23,619 nucleotides of DNA from an uncultured Lachnospiraceae bacterium (GCA_910588825.1 CAJURF010000057.1:1-23619); one strand, 5' to 3'; numbered from the stretch's first letter, positions 1-8,185 are shown. A program made the numbers and translations. Notes: a model not told the origin generated them from the letters alone.

Positions 1-51
1 TCTGTTATGCCTCCTCTTTGAGACGAATCATTGACCTGTTTCGCAATTACC

Positions 52-82
52 TACATATTCGTAATATGTAACTATAAAGTTA
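52..82. repeat. Two adjacent short inverted repeats at the window edge
   Basis: The first 120 bases hold no gene that I can support. They contain a perfect 19-bp dyad (arms TACATATT/AATATGTA around CGT, 52-70), followed at once by TAACT-ATAA-AGTTA (69-82). They lie just downstream of the 3' end of the minus-strand ATPase gene. They could be an operator, a weak terminator or an element boundary. No T-run clearly supports a terminator. Confidence 0.35.
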
Positions 83-120
83 TACTTCGAGATCAGAGTC
101 TGGATAAATCCTTGCCCTTT

Positions 121-1524
121 TTAACCCCCAGACAGCTCATCCAAAATATCCTGATATGCCACCAGCGTAACATTCCCCATACAATCCGCCAGCTCAACAC
201 ACCCTTTCGTAAAACCATTTTTTGCAAACAAATACAACTGTATCTGTTTATAATGAAACAGTCCGCTTCTCTTCACCAGCATTTCCAGAACCCCTGTGTC
301 AACCTTTTCATTTGTCCATTTGCACTCACCAAACACAGCTGTGTTTTTATCCTGCTCTCCCATCATGTCAATCTCAGTCTGGCTGCGGGTGGACGGGTCA
401 GTTCCCCACCAGCGTCCCAGATCTTTGAATTGGACAGCTGATTTTCCCCTGAGCATACATGTCCAGAGATACTGCCTGCATATCTCTTCAAATACTTTTC
501 CCATATAGTCGGACAGGTGCGGCTCAATCCGCTTATACGCCAATTCAGCGGCGCCGCGGACAATTATCGAATTATTCTCCGGCACAAACCGATACCAGAA
601 GCGGAACATATTATCGCCAATAGCATAAACAGATTTTCTCGACACTTTTTCACCATAAGGTGTTTCTTTTTGAACCAGGCCAAGAGCTATTAGATTTTTC
701 AGATAAGCAGCGCAGACGCTGGTGTCCTCTCCCACTTTTGTGGAAATCTCAGCCATACGGGAAGCCCCTGACGCAATTGCAGTGACAATTGCATTATATA
801 ACGCCGGCTCCCGCACTTCCTGTTTCAGTAAATTCTCAGGCTCCTCAAATAGAGGAGATGCCGGATTCAAAAACGTATTTTTAATATTGTCTTCAACGCT
901 CAGCTTATCACTCATTTGCAGCAGATACTGGGGCGTACCGCCGGCAATTCCGTAAATAAGCGCTTTGTCCTCATGGGAAAAATTTCTGAAGTACCGGCAG
1001 GTATCTGCAAAGTCAAACGGCTGAATCTTCATCTGTGCCGTACGTCTGCCATATAACGGCGCCTTATAAGCCAATACATGGTCCTCCATATATGACATAG
1101 AAGACCCGCAGAGAATCAGCATCAGCTTTGAGCTGTCTTTGTATTTGTCTATCAGAAGCTGAATGGTAGATGCAAGACTTTTGGAAGACCGGGCCACATA
1201 CGGATATTCATCAACAGCCAGAATCATCCGTTCTTTCTCCGCCAGCCTGAACACATACTCAAACGCAGCCTGAAATGATAAAAAAGATGTCTCTGCCTGA
1301 ATCTCCGGCTGATACTCCAGGATGCTTCTGCTGAAATTTTCCAGGTTCTGTTTGGCATTGCTCTCAATGCCCATAAAATAGACTGCATTTTTATCCCGGA
1401 TAAACTGGCTGATCAGTGCTGTCTTTCCCACGCGGCGCCTGCCGTAGATCACTGCAAATTCAAACTGATTTGAACGATACATTTTGTCTAAAGCGGCCAG
1501 CTCCCGCTCTCTGCCAATGAACAT
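121..1524 (-). CDS. AAA-type ATP-binding protein with C-terminal nuclease-like (DUF234) domain
   Basis: This is a predicted cytoplasmic P-loop ATPase of the archaeal-ATPase type, 467 aa. The start is an ATG preceded by AAGGAGG. Visible motifs are Walker A GRRRVGKTA (residues 29-37), Walker B ILAVDE (101-106, D105/E106) and a sensor-like LILCGSS (136-142). A middle winged-helix-like stretch lies around 240-300. The C-terminal DUF234-type region looks like a PD-(D/E)XK nuclease core: EIDMM with D386, then GECKW with E400 and K402. In this family the ATPase and the nuclease-like domain are usually fused, but the biological role is poorly known; defence or mobile-element roles are often suggested. 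It is a single-gene unit with its own promoter at 1600-1628 and lies downstream of the sensor kinase gene on the same strand. I am confident of the family and do not know the substrate. Confidence 0.85.
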   Translation of the reverse strand: MFIGRERELAALDKMYRSNQFEFAVIYGRRRVGKTALISQFIRDKNAVYFMGIESNAKQNLENFSRSILEYQPEIQAETSFLSFQAAFEYVFRLAEKERMILAVDEYPYVARSSKSLASTIQLLIDKYKDSSKLMLILCGSSMSYMEDHVLAYKAPLYGRRTAQMKIQPFDFADTCRYFRNFSHEDKALIYGIAGGTPQYLLQMSDKLSVEDNIKNTFLNPASPLFEEPENLLKQEVREPALYNAIVTAIASGASRMAEISTKVGEDTSVCAAYLKNLIALGLVQKETPYGEKVSRKSVYAIGDNMFRFWYRFVPENNSIIVRGAAELAYKRIEPHLSDYMGKVFEEICRQYLWTCMLRGKSAVQFKDLGRWWGTDPSTRSQTEIDMMGEQDKNTAVFGECKWTNEKVDTGVLEMLVKRSGLFHYKQIQLYLFAKNGFTKGCVELADCMGNVTLVAYQDILDELSGG

Positions 1525-1551
1525 ACTCCTCCTTCCTTAAGCGGGAATGAA

Positions 1552-1567
1552 TTTTCAGACACGCTTT
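1552..1567. repeat. Copy of recurrent intergenic motif (TTTTCAGACACGCTTTA type)
   Basis: TTTTCAGACACGCTTT lies between the ATPase promoter and its ribosome binding site. The same core (TTTTCAGACACGCTCT) occurs at 3890-3905 upstream of the ABC genes, and shorter copies (AAGACACGCTCT) occur at 18099-18110, 18179-18190 and, inverted, at 20215-20226. All copies are intergenic, apart from two bases of a stop codon at the last one. Function is unknown. Confidence 0.6.
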
Positions 1568-1599
1568 AAATGTAAAATATATGTATTTGCGATAAGATA

Positions 1600-1628
1600 A
1601 GTATATCATGCTAGGCACATTTAGTCAA
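1600..1628 (-). promoter_or_regulatory. Sigma-A promoter for the ATPase gene
   Basis: On the minus strand, TTGACT (1623-1628), a 17-bp spacer and TATACT (1600-1605) lie about 75 bases upstream of the ATPase start codon. A perfect 14-bp palindrome, TAAGATATATCTTA (1640-1653), sits just upstream of the -35 box. It could be an operator or part of the end of the sensor kinase transcript. Confidence 0.7.
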
Positions 1629-1658
1629 TTACGTTTTACTAAGATATATCTTACCAAC

Positions 1659-2906
1659 TTAAACCGGCAGATAAAAAAACAAATGAAACCTCTGCTCCTC
1701 CTGCTCAATCTCCATCTGTCCGCCATACTTTTGCACAGTTTTCTGAATGCTCTTCAGCCCTAACCCGTGATTTCCCTTATCCTTTTTGGTGGTCTTGGGC
1801 AGCTTCCCGTCCTCTATATCCAGCTTGTGCATACAGGGATTTTTCACACTCACGGCAAATATCCCTTTCCCCGCCCTGGCTTCCAGCTGGACCTCCCGCA
1901 GTTCTTCCGGGAGGTTCTGGCAGCCTTCGGCGGCATTGTCCAGGGCATTGGCCAGCATCCCGCAGATATCCGCTTTTTCGAAAGGAAGCTCTTTGGGAAT
2001 ATCCATTTTTACATAAAACCGGATGTGTCTCTGGCGCATCAGGCTTTCTTTTGCCGTGACTACCACATTCACCGCCCCATCGCCGCAGTAAGAAGTCACC
2101 TGGGTAAATGCCTCATGGTCCAGCAGCCCCTGGATATAGCGCTCCCGCTCATCCCCGGACAGAGACAGAATCACCTGCAGATGGTTGGACAAATCATGGC
2201 GCAGCCTTCTGATTTCAAACTGCTGCTGTTCCATGGCTTCATAATATTTCCGGTTATGTTCCGCCAGAGCGCTCTCCTGTTCCAGCTTTTGCTGCTTCTC
2301 CAGCACTGACAGCGCCAGCAGCAGCCCGGTAAATAAGAAAATAACCATCAAAAACACCACTCCGTCCGCGATAAACGTATGCCCGGTCTGATAATACGGC
2401 GGATTCAGAAGCACAAGGGATACCACAATTCCCAAAGGCGGAACCGCAAGTAGAAGAATCAGCCTCCACAAAGCCTCTGACAGCTCAAAGTCCTGTTCCA
2501 GCCTGTGAGTCCGCATCACCAGATACAAAAGCAGGGCAAAGGAGATTCTCCCCACCCAATGAGGGATATACTCCACTCCAAACCCATAATAGATCACATC
2601 CGCAATACAATTATCGAACAGGCCGGCAAAGGCAGACACTACACTGGCAAACATAACCCCCACAGACAGTTTCTTCCATCCAGAGCCCTCACAGACCACC
2701 CAGATCCCAGTCAGGAACACAGCCATAGCCAGGGACAGATTCACCAGATCGCCGATATAAATAATCGTACTGATAAGGACTGCGCACAACACCAGAAAAC
2801 CCAGCCTGCACCACCATTTTTTCTTTGGCTGTATAAGACAGGACAGTGCCCTGCTGGTGAGCCAGCCTGCTGACAAAATTCCCAGCCATCCGGCTGCCGC
2901 GCTCAT
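1659..2906 (-). CDS. GHKL-family sensor histidine kinase (AgrC/VirS-like)
   Basis: This is a predicted membrane sensor kinase, 415 aa. The N-terminal ~200 residues hold about six hydrophobic segments (for example around 35-50, 58-72, 82-97, 120-131, 147-168, 183-200). A linker helix leads to the H-box RLRHDLSNHLQ with phosphoacceptor H237. The GHKL ATPase has an N-box at MLANALDNAAEG (N320, N324) and a glycine box GNHGLGLKSI near the C-terminus. This lay-out matches the AgrC/VirS class (HATPase_c_5), which usually senses peptides. It overlaps the upstream response regulator by the four bases ATGA, so the two are translationally coupled. The divergent transporter genes suggest it senses a peptide or envelope-active compound exported or removed by that transporter. 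The ligand is inference. Confidence 0.88.
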   Translation of the reverse strand: MSAAAGWLGILSAGWLTSRALSCLIQPKKKWWCRLGFLVLCAVLISTIIYIGDLVNLSLAMAVFLTGIWVVCEGSGWKKLSVGVMFASVVSAFAGLFDNCIADVIYYGFGVEYIPHWVGRISFALLLYLVMRTHRLEQDFELSEALWRLILLLAVPPLGIVVSLVLLNPPYYQTGHTFIADGVVFLMVIFLFTGLLLALSVLEKQQKLEQESALAEHNRKYYEAMEQQQFEIRRLRHDLSNHLQVILSLSGDERERYIQGLLDHEAFTQVTSYCGDGAVNVVVTAKESLMRQRHIRFYVKMDIPKELPFEKADICGMLANALDNAAEGCQNLPEELREVQLEARAGKGIFAVSVKNPCMHKLDIEDGKLPKTTKKDKGNHGLGLKSIQKTVQKYGGQMEIEQEEQRFHLFFYLPV

Positions 2907-3649
2907 AACCAGTCCCCTTCCATCATGGCTTTCGCCAATTTTGCCACAGCGGACTCTTTCATTGCCCGGCTTATGGGCAGACGCCGTTCATCCCCTGCTC
3001 CCTCTGTACCCATACACACGTAGTCTTTCCCAATCATCTCCACCCGCTGAGGATTCACCAGATACCTTTGATGAATGCGCACAAAAGCGCCAAAGAGCTG
3101 CTCTTCCACCTGGTCAAGCTTTCCGTAAAATGAATGTTCCATAAATTCCCCGCCTGCCCCGCTCACCAAAGCCACTTTCCTCTTATCACTGTAAAAATAA
3201 GAAATCCCGGACAGGGCAAACCGGTATGTGCCATCGCTGTTCTTAAAACAGTAAGTCCGGTCCCTTTTCTCATAAATCTGCACTCTGACACGTCTGAGCA
3301 CCTGGGCCAGCCTTTCTGCCAAGGCTGGTTTTATCACGTAGTCCAGGGCATTTACCTGATAGCCGTCAAATACATAATCTGTATATCCGGTCACAAATAC
3401 AATACAGATCTCCTTGTCAAATTCCCTGATCTGCCCCGCTGCTTCCATGCCGCTTACCCCCGGCATCTCCACATCCAGAAACAGCAGGTCAATCTCCCCG
3501 GGATGTTTTCTCAGCCAGCGCACTGCCCCTGCTCCTGTGGAAAACTCATACACAATTTCTTCCTCATCCTCACGCATTACCCTCTCCAGCTGAATGCGCA
3601 GGGCGTCTCTTGCGTCCGGCTGATCGTCGCATAATCCAATTCGAAGCAT
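2903..3649 (-). CDS. LytTR-family response regulator (AgrA/VirR-like)
   Basis: This is a 248-aa DNA-binding response regulator. The receiver domain shows the acidic pair D8/D9, phosphoacceptor D59 in LLFLDVEMPG, the conserved T (VTGYTD, around 87) and K108 (VIKP). A LytTR domain occupies about 140-240, with FVRIHQRYLVNPQRV as its typical recognition segment. A GGGGA-type ribosome binding site precedes the ATG. It is the first gene of the operon and is followed by the sensor kinase with a 4-base overlap. LytTR regulators bind pairs of short direct repeats spaced about two helical turns apart. Such repeats are present in the divergent promoter region at 3761-3825, so control of the ABC genes is the natural reading (inference). 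Confidence 0.9.
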   Translation of the reverse strand: MLRIGLCDDQPDARDALRIQLERVMREDEEEIVYEFSTGAGAVRWLRKHPGEIDLLFLDVEMPGVSGMEAAGQIREFDKEICIVFVTGYTDYVFDGYQVNALDYVIKPALAERLAQVLRRVRVQIYEKRDRTYCFKNSDGTYRFALSGISYFYSDKRKVALVSGAGGEFMEHSFYGKLDQVEEQLFGAFVRIHQRYLVNPQRVEMIGKDYVCMGTEGAGDERRLPISRAMKESAVAKLAKAMMEGDWL

Positions 3650-3760
3650 ATTTTATCCCCTTTTGCCTGCAGCTCATTATATCTCATTGTAACTATTTAT
3701 ATTTTGCCACAAAACAGCAGGCTGTCAAGAAAAATCCTGTGCGGAAAATTACCATATCCC

Positions 3761-3825
3761 TGCCAAATATGACATTTTCCCCTGGTTTTCTCCAAACATG
3801 ACATCACAGCTGCCAAATATAACAC
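3761..3825. promoter_or_regulatory. Three direct repeats, candidate LytTR operator
   Basis: TGCCAAATATGACAT (3761-3775), TCCAAACATGACAT (3791-3804) and TGCCAAATATAACAC (3811-3825) share a CCAAAYATRACA core. The last two cores are 21 bp apart, which is the spacing typical of LytTR (AgrA/VirR) box pairs; the first is 29 bp from the second. They lie upstream of a poor plus-strand promoter (weak -35 near 3831, TACAGT at 3854-3859), as expected for an activator-dependent promoter. The 313-base gap between 3649 and 3963 holds these repeats, the motif below and no gene. Confidence 0.5.
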
Positions 3826-3860
3826 CCCTGATTCTGCAGCCGGAAATCTGTGATACAGTA

Positions 3861-3905
3861 AAGCGTGTCATACATCTGGCAGAAGGCAATTTTCAGACAC
3901 GCTCT
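3861..3905. repeat. Inverted-repeat copy of the recurrent GACACGCT motif
   Basis: AGCGTGTC (3862-3869) and GACACGCT (3896-3903) form a perfect 8-bp inverted repeat with a 26-base spacer, in the leader of the ABC operon. The right half extends to TTTTCAGACACGCTCT (3890-3905), nearly identical to 1552-1567. It could be a small palindromic repeat element or a structured mRNA leader. Confidence 0.5.
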
Positions 3906-3962
3906 ACAACTATCCAATGATCCACCCATCAGATGACAGAAACACAACAAGGAGGTATTCCC

Positions 3963-4709
3963 ATGTTATATGTAAAAAATCTTCACAAGTCTTATCAATC
4001 CGGAAATAAATCTTATCCTGTGTTAAAGGGCATTGACTTATCTGTTGCAGACCAGGAATTTACGGCTGTCATGGGGCCTTCCGGCTCCGGAAAAAGCACC
4101 CTGCTCAACTGCATTTCCTGCTACATCCCCTTTGATGAGGGCACCATCACACTGGGCAGCCAGCAGCTGAAAGGCTTAAGCGAAGACGCCCTGGCCAAAG
4201 TGCGCAATGAAAAGCTTGGGTTCGTGTTCCAGGATTTTATGCTCCTTGACGGACTCACCATAAGAGAAAATATTCTTGTCCCCAGAATCATCCGGGGAAA
4301 AACAGGCAGAGATGCTGAAAAACTCACTGACCAGCTCCTGGCGCTCTTTGGCATTGAACATATTTCTGATAAATATCCAGCCGACGTCTCCGGCGGAGAG
4401 CGCCAGCGCACTGCTGTGGCCAGGAGTTTAATCAACCAGCCCCTGCTGCTTTTGGCAGACGAGCCCACCGGGAACCTGGACAGTAAGTCAAGCCGTACCG
4501 TAATTGAATCCTTTGAAAATGCCAGAGACCAGCTGGGCGCCTCTATTTTTATGGTCACCCATGACAGCTTTGCCGCCTCTTTCTGCGACCGGGTAATCCT
4601 TCTGAAAGACGGCCGGGTATACGACAATCTGAAAAAAGAAGAAAGCCAGAGTGCCTTTCAGGACCGTCTCCTGGCAGCCATCAAACAGATGAGCAGCGAA
4701 ACTGTTTAA
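3963..4709 (+). CDS. ABC transporter ATP-binding protein (BceA-like)
   Basis: This is the cytoplasmic ATPase of an exporter-type ABC system, 248 aa. Motifs in order: Walker A GPSGSGKST (38-46), Q-loop FVFQDF, signature VSGGERQR, Walker B LLLADEPTGNLD and the H-loop VTHD. It has the sequence features of the MacB/LolD/BceA group, which works with FtsX-type permeases. I chose the ATG at 3963 because AAGGAGG (3949-3955) lies seven bases before it. An in-frame ATG at 3933 would add ten residues but has no ribosome binding site and would overlap this one. The permease follows 35 bases downstream, so the two form an operon. It is divergent from the LytTR/GHKL pair. Confidence 0.93.
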   Translation: MLYVKNLHKSYQSGNKSYPVLKGIDLSVADQEFTAVMGPSGSGKSTLLNCISCYIPFDEGTITLGSQQLKGLSEDALAKVRNEKLGFVFQDFMLLDGLTIRENILVPRIIRGKTGRDAEKLTDQLLALFGIEHISDKYPADVSGGERQRTAVARSLINQPLLLLADEPTGNLDSKSSRTVIESFENARDQLGASIFMVTHDSFAASFCDRVILLKDGRVYDNLKKEESQSAFQDRLLAAIKQMSSETV

Positions 4710-4744
4710 CCTATTGTATCATTCGTGTCAGGAGGAATTTTCAT

Positions 4745-6850
4745 ATGATGACAATGAAACTGTTAGAAAAAAAGCTGCAGAAAGCAGATCAAAAACAGGC
4801 AGCCCTCTACCTGTTCTGTAATTTTGTATCCTTAATGATTATCACCGCCTACTCTGCCATGATACTATCCCCCACAGTCCTGCTGGTGCTGCCCGAAGGC
4901 GGAGACAGCAGAAAGCAGATGACAGCCGTTTTTGTGCTGGCCCTGTTTGGCTGTACGGTATTTACCGTGTACGCCTCCTGCCTGTTTTTCCGAAAGAAAT
5001 CAAAACAGCTGGGAACTCTCATGGCTCTGGGCGCCTCCAGGAAGCGCCTTGCCCCGGGGCTGTTTCGGGAAGTGCTTATGTTAAGCGGCACCTCCTCCCT
5101 TCTTGGCATTTTCGCAGGCATTCCCTTTGTCTGGCTCCTGTGGAACGGCTTCCGGCTGTTTCTGGTGGACAGCGAAGAGATGACACTGCGGGTGGACTTT
5201 CGCTTCCTATATCTGTCCGCCGCCTTCTTCGTTTTGGTGGTGGCATGTTCCTGTATCAATGCCTTCCGCTATCTGAAACGGACCAATATTATGGACGTGG
5301 TGCGGGAAGAACACAGGAATGAACCGGTAAAACAGCTGGGCAGATGGTGCGGCCCCCTGGGATTTCTCCTGGTATTGGCAGGGGCCGTCATGGGTTACTC
5401 GGCCCCCGGTGTATATATGAATCTTTTCCATGCCTATCCCAATGCCCTGCTGAACCTGCTCTACGCCCCGGTTTTCGCCGGCCTTTACCTGATTATGCTG
5501 CACACAGTTACCCACGGCTGGCACATACCCAGAAAAAATCCTTACAAAAACCTCATCTCAAGAAGTATGATGAAATTCCAGGGTAAGCAGACAGTGAACA
5601 ACCTGCTTGTGAGTACCGTGTTAATCGCCGGAGGCTCTTTTGCCATGTTTTATCTTCCCACTCTGGGTGTGAGTTCTGTGCTGGAAACTGCCTCCCGGCC
5701 TTTTGACTATTTCTATCACTACCGTCAGGACCAGCACATACCCGGCGAAAAAGAACTGTCCGCCATGGCCCAAGAGCACGGCATGGCAATCAAGGATTTC
5801 CGGGAAGTGCCCTATCTCTCCCTTGGCATGGACGGCACCACACAGATGGAGGATGAAGGCAATGCCTTCCATATAGAATATATAGAACTTCTGGAAGAAG
5901 GAAAATTTTTCTCCGAAACGGATTACGAAACCCTCACAGGGGAGAAAATCTCTGTGGAAAAAGGTTCTTATTACGCCATTTCCAATGACGAGGAAACGGG
6001 AACCTACTATTCAAATACAGATGCGTCAAAACTCACCAATATGGACACCCGCCATTCACTGTCTGTAAGTTTTGCCGGATTCGCCCACTACGGACTGCTG
6101 TCCGGCCGGATTGGCTATTATATTCTGAATGACCAAGACTACAGCCAGATTGCAAGAGATCTCTCCGCCCCATGGATGGGGCGCTGCGCATGTTTCAACG
6201 CAGACGGCACAGACAATTATGCATTTGCCCAGGACTTTTACCATACCCTGGTATCCTCCTTCGGCCCGGAATGCGAATACCCCGACACTTATGACAGAAT
6301 CTATAAAACCTATCTCAATGAACGGGGAGAAACTTATTGGGGAGACACAGACCGGATGAGCCGACTCAGCTATGACCGCCCTGATACCACAGACTTCCGC
6401 ACTTACTGGGCTTATATGCCCAAAAGCCGGATTCTTGACCGCAGCGACTTTGTGAAAAACTTTGCCGTGTTCCTGATGATGTTCTTATTTATCGCCATTA
6501 TCTGTTCCCTGGCGGCTATGGTCATCGGATACACCCGCTGCCTTACCATTGCCCTGAACAACCGCAGCGTCTTCGAAGACCTGAAACGCCTGGGCGCGTC
6601 CCCGGCATTCCTGAGAAGAGAAATCAAAAGCCAGGCTGGACCTGTCTTTCAATTTCCCGGGCTGATGGGAATGGGCATTATGTATTTTCTGTATTTTATG
6701 ATTCTGCTTGCTAATGATGGAAAATTCACCACAGATGAAGCCGTTGGAATGGCCGCATGTTTCGGTCTGCTTCTCATATTTGCCGGAATCTATTTCCTGG
6801 TTTATCGGTTTACCGTCAAGAGTATGTGCCGGCAGCTGGAAATTTTGTAA
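4745..6850 (+). CDS. Bce/FtsX-type ABC transporter permease
   Basis: This is a 701-aa integral membrane protein and the likely partner of the preceding ATPase. Hydrophobic segments suggest ten TM helices: about 25-48, 63-83, 108-132, 150-168, 203-222, 235-256, 288-308, then after a large external region three more (about 568-597, 640-662, 672-692). The roughly 250-residue extracytoplasmic region between TM7 and TM8 is the hallmark of BceB-type permeases, which remove peptide antibiotics from the lipid II cycle and can signal to a kinase. AGGAGG (4730-4735) precedes the ATG. The usual BceRS partner is an OmpR-type regulator with an intramembrane-sensing kinase; here the neighbour is a GHKL/LytTR pair. 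The compound handled cannot be read from the sequence. Confidence 0.87.
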   Translation: MMTMKLLEKKLQKADQKQAALYLFCNFVSLMIITAYSAMILSPTVLLVLPEGGDSRKQMTAVFVLALFGCTVFTVYASCLFFRKKSKQLGTLMALGASRKRLAPGLFREVLMLSGTSSLLGIFAGIPFVWLLWNGFRLFLVDSEEMTLRVDFRFLYLSAAFFVLVVACSCINAFRYLKRTNIMDVVREEHRNEPVKQLGRWCGPLGFLLVLAGAVMGYSAPGVYMNLFHAYPNALLNLLYAPVFAGLYLIMLHTVTHGWHIPRKNPYKNLISRSMMKFQGKQTVNNLLVSTVLIAGGSFAMFYLPTLGVSSVLETASRPFDYFYHYRQDQHIPGEKELSAMAQEHGMAIKDFREVPYLSLGMDGTTQMEDEGNAFHIEYIELLEEGKFFSETDYETLTGEKISVEKGSYYAISNDEETGTYYSNTDASKLTNMDTRHSLSVSFAGFAHYGLLSGRIGYYILNDQDYSQIARDLSAPWMGRCACFNADGTDNYAFAQDFYHTLVSSFGPECEYPDTYDRIYKTYLNERGETYWGDTDRMSRLSYDRPDTTDFRTYWAYMPKSRILDRSDFVKNFAVFLMMFLFIAIICSLAAMVIGYTRCLTIALNNRSVFEDLKRLGASPAFLRREIKSQAGPVFQFPGLMGMGIMYFLYFMILLANDGKFTTDEAVGMAACFGLLLIFAGIYFLVYRFTVKSMCRQLEIL

Positions 6851-6867
6851 AATAAAGTCTATCCCTC

Positions 6868-6896
6868 TTTACAAAATCAGCTCCATATGATAGAAT
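6868..6896 (+). promoter_or_regulatory. Sigma-A promoter of the rpsF-ssb-rpsR operon
   Basis: TTTACA (6868-6873), a 17-bp spacer and TAGAAT (6891-6896) form a strong promoter beginning 18 bases after the permease stop codon. This leaves a leader of about 105 nt before rpsF. Confidence 0.75.
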
Positions 6897-6914
6897 ATGA
6901 ATTCGTGAATATTC

Positions 6915-6946
6915 GTTTTGCGGACAGACTATACATCCGGCAAAAT
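6915..6946 (+). promoter_or_regulatory. Candidate S6:S18-binding mRNA leader
   Basis: TTTTGC (6916-6921) pairs with GCAAAA (6940-6945), and GGA (6922-6924) pairs with TCC (6936-6938), leaving an unpaired G next to a CCG triplet (6937-6939). Many bacteria carry an rpsF leader in which a CCG near a bulged stem is bound by the S6:S18 complex to repress the operon. Location and CCG fit that motif. The fold is my reading by eye. Confidence 0.5.
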
Positions 6947-7007
6947 GAATCCTTGCTCCTTCCACCAATCGAGCAGAAGGGGCCAGAAGACCAAAAGGAG
7001 GAAAGAA

Positions 7008-7373
7008 ATGAACAAGTATGAATTAGCATTGGTGCTGAATGCCAAAGTAGAAGACGAAGTACGCCAGGCCGCTTTGGAAAAGGCAAAAGGCTACATCACC
7101 CGCTATAACGGGGTAATCACAAACGTAGAAGAATGGGGTAAGAAGAGACTTGCTTATGAAATCCAGAAAATGCGTGAAGGATATTATTACTTCATCCATT
7201 TCGAAGCAGAGCCTGCCTGCCCTGTTGAATTGGAAAGCCATATGCATATCATGGACAATGTTCTCAGATACCTGATCGTCAATGATACCGACGAGACACC
7301 GGTAGCAGCGCCAGAAGCTGAGGATACCGCCGGTTCCGACGAGTCTGCTGAAGAAGAAAAAGCACCACTGTAA
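7008..7373 (+). CDS. rpsF: 30S ribosomal protein S6
   Basis: S6 is a small-subunit ribosomal protein that binds 16S rRNA together with S18. It has 121 residues here, starting MNKYELALVLNAK, with the typical ferredoxin-like pattern (WGKKRLAYEIQK, then YYYFIHFEAE) and an acidic, low-complexity C-terminal tail ending in EEEKAPL. The start at 7008 is fixed by AAAAGGAGG (6993-7001). An upstream in-frame ATG at 6918 would overlap the candidate leader and is not credible. It is the first gene of the conserved order rpsF-ssb-rpsR. Confidence 0.97.
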   Translation: MNKYELALVLNAKVEDEVRQAALEKAKGYITRYNGVITNVEEWGKKRLAYEIQKMREGYYYFIHFEAEPACPVELESHMHIMDNVLRYLIVNDTDETPVAAPEAEDTAGSDESAEEEKAPL

Positions 7374-7411
7374 TGCCGATTCCAAATTGCAGATTATGAA
7401 CGAGGTATAAT

Positions 7412-7864
7412 ATGAATAAAGTAATACTCATGGGACGCCTGACCAGGGATCCTGAGGTTAGGTACTCTGCCGGAGAAAATGCGCTGGCAATCGCCAGATA
7501 CACTTTGGCAGTGGACCGCCGCTTTCGGAGAGAGGAAGCCACCGCAGATTTTATCAACTGCGTATCTTTTGGGAAAACAGCTGAGTTTGCCGAGAGATAT
7601 TTTCATAAAGGAATCCGCATCACTGTATGCGGAAGAATTCAGACCGGAAGTTACACCAACCGTGAAGGGCAGAAAGTATATACCACAGAAGTAGTAGTAG
7701 AAGAACAGGAATTTGCAGAGAGCAGGGCAGCCAATCAACAGTATATGGCGGAAAATGTTCCGCAGATGCAGCAGCCTGCCGAGATGCCCACGCCCAGTGC
7801 CGCATCCGCAGACGGTTTTATGAATATTCCCGATGGAATAGACGAAGAGCTGCCATTTAGTTAA
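7412..7864 (+). CDS. ssb: Single-stranded DNA-binding protein
   Basis: This 150-aa SSB binds and protects single-stranded DNA during replication, repair and recombination. An N-terminal OB fold (about 1-105) begins MNKVILMGRLTRDPE and includes FINCVSFGKTAEFAERYFHKG. A Gln/Pro-rich disordered linker follows, and the acidic tip DEELPFS at the C-terminus is the usual docking site for partner proteins. It starts 38 bases after rpsF with a modest GAGG site and sits between the two ribosomal protein genes as in most Firmicutes. Confidence 0.96.
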   Translation: MNKVILMGRLTRDPEVRYSAGENALAIARYTLAVDRRFRREEATADFINCVSFGKTAEFAERYFHKGIRITVCGRIQTGSYTNREGQKVYTTEVVVEEQEFAESRAANQQYMAENVPQMQQPAEMPTPSAASADGFMNIPDGIDEELPFS

Positions 7865-7878
7865 AGGAGGTATAAGCA

Positions 7879-8142
7879 ATGGCTTACGATAGAGGAAATA
7901 GATCCGATTCTCCCTATAAAAAGAGAGGCGGCCGCAGGAGAAGAAAAGTTTGTGTATTCTGTGGCAGAGAAAATAACGACATCAGCTATAAGGATGCCAA
8001 TAAATTAAAAAGATATGTATCCGAGCGCGGAAAAATTCTTCCCAGAAGGATTACCGGCAACTGTGCGAAACACCAGAGAGCTCTCACAGCCGCCATCAAA
8101 CGCGCCCGCCATATGGCAATTATGCCGTATATTCAGGACTAA
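7879..8142 (+). CDS. rpsR: 30S ribosomal protein S18
   Basis: S18 is the small-subunit partner of S6, 87 aa. It keeps the CVFCGR pair plus the GNCAKHQR segment, so a Cys/His metal-binding set appears intact (the zinc-binding form of S18). The basic N-terminal stretch KKRGGRRRRK and the core YVSERGKILPRRITG are typical. AAAGGAGG (7863-7870) precedes the ATG, 14 bases after ssb. It is the last gene of the operon, followed by a terminator. Confidence 0.97.
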   Translation: MAYDRGNRSDSPYKKRGGRRRRKVCVFCGRENNDISYKDANKLKRYVSERGKILPRRITGNCAKHQRALTAAIKRARHMAIMPYIQD

Positions 8143-8154
8143 ATAATTATCATA

Positions 8155-8185
8155 AACCGTCATTGCAGATGCAGTGGCGGTTTTT
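8155..8185 (+). terminator. Intrinsic terminator after rpsR
   Basis: AACCGTCATTGC (8155-8166) and GCAGTGGCGGTT (8171-8182) form a 12-bp stem with two G-U pairs and loop AGAT, followed by TTTTT. It closes the rpsF-ssb-rpsR operon. Confidence 0.85.

Noticed and set aside
1767..2309. 180-aa plus-strand ORF within the sensor kinase
   Set aside because: It lies antisense to clear GHKL kinase motifs and has no translation signal.
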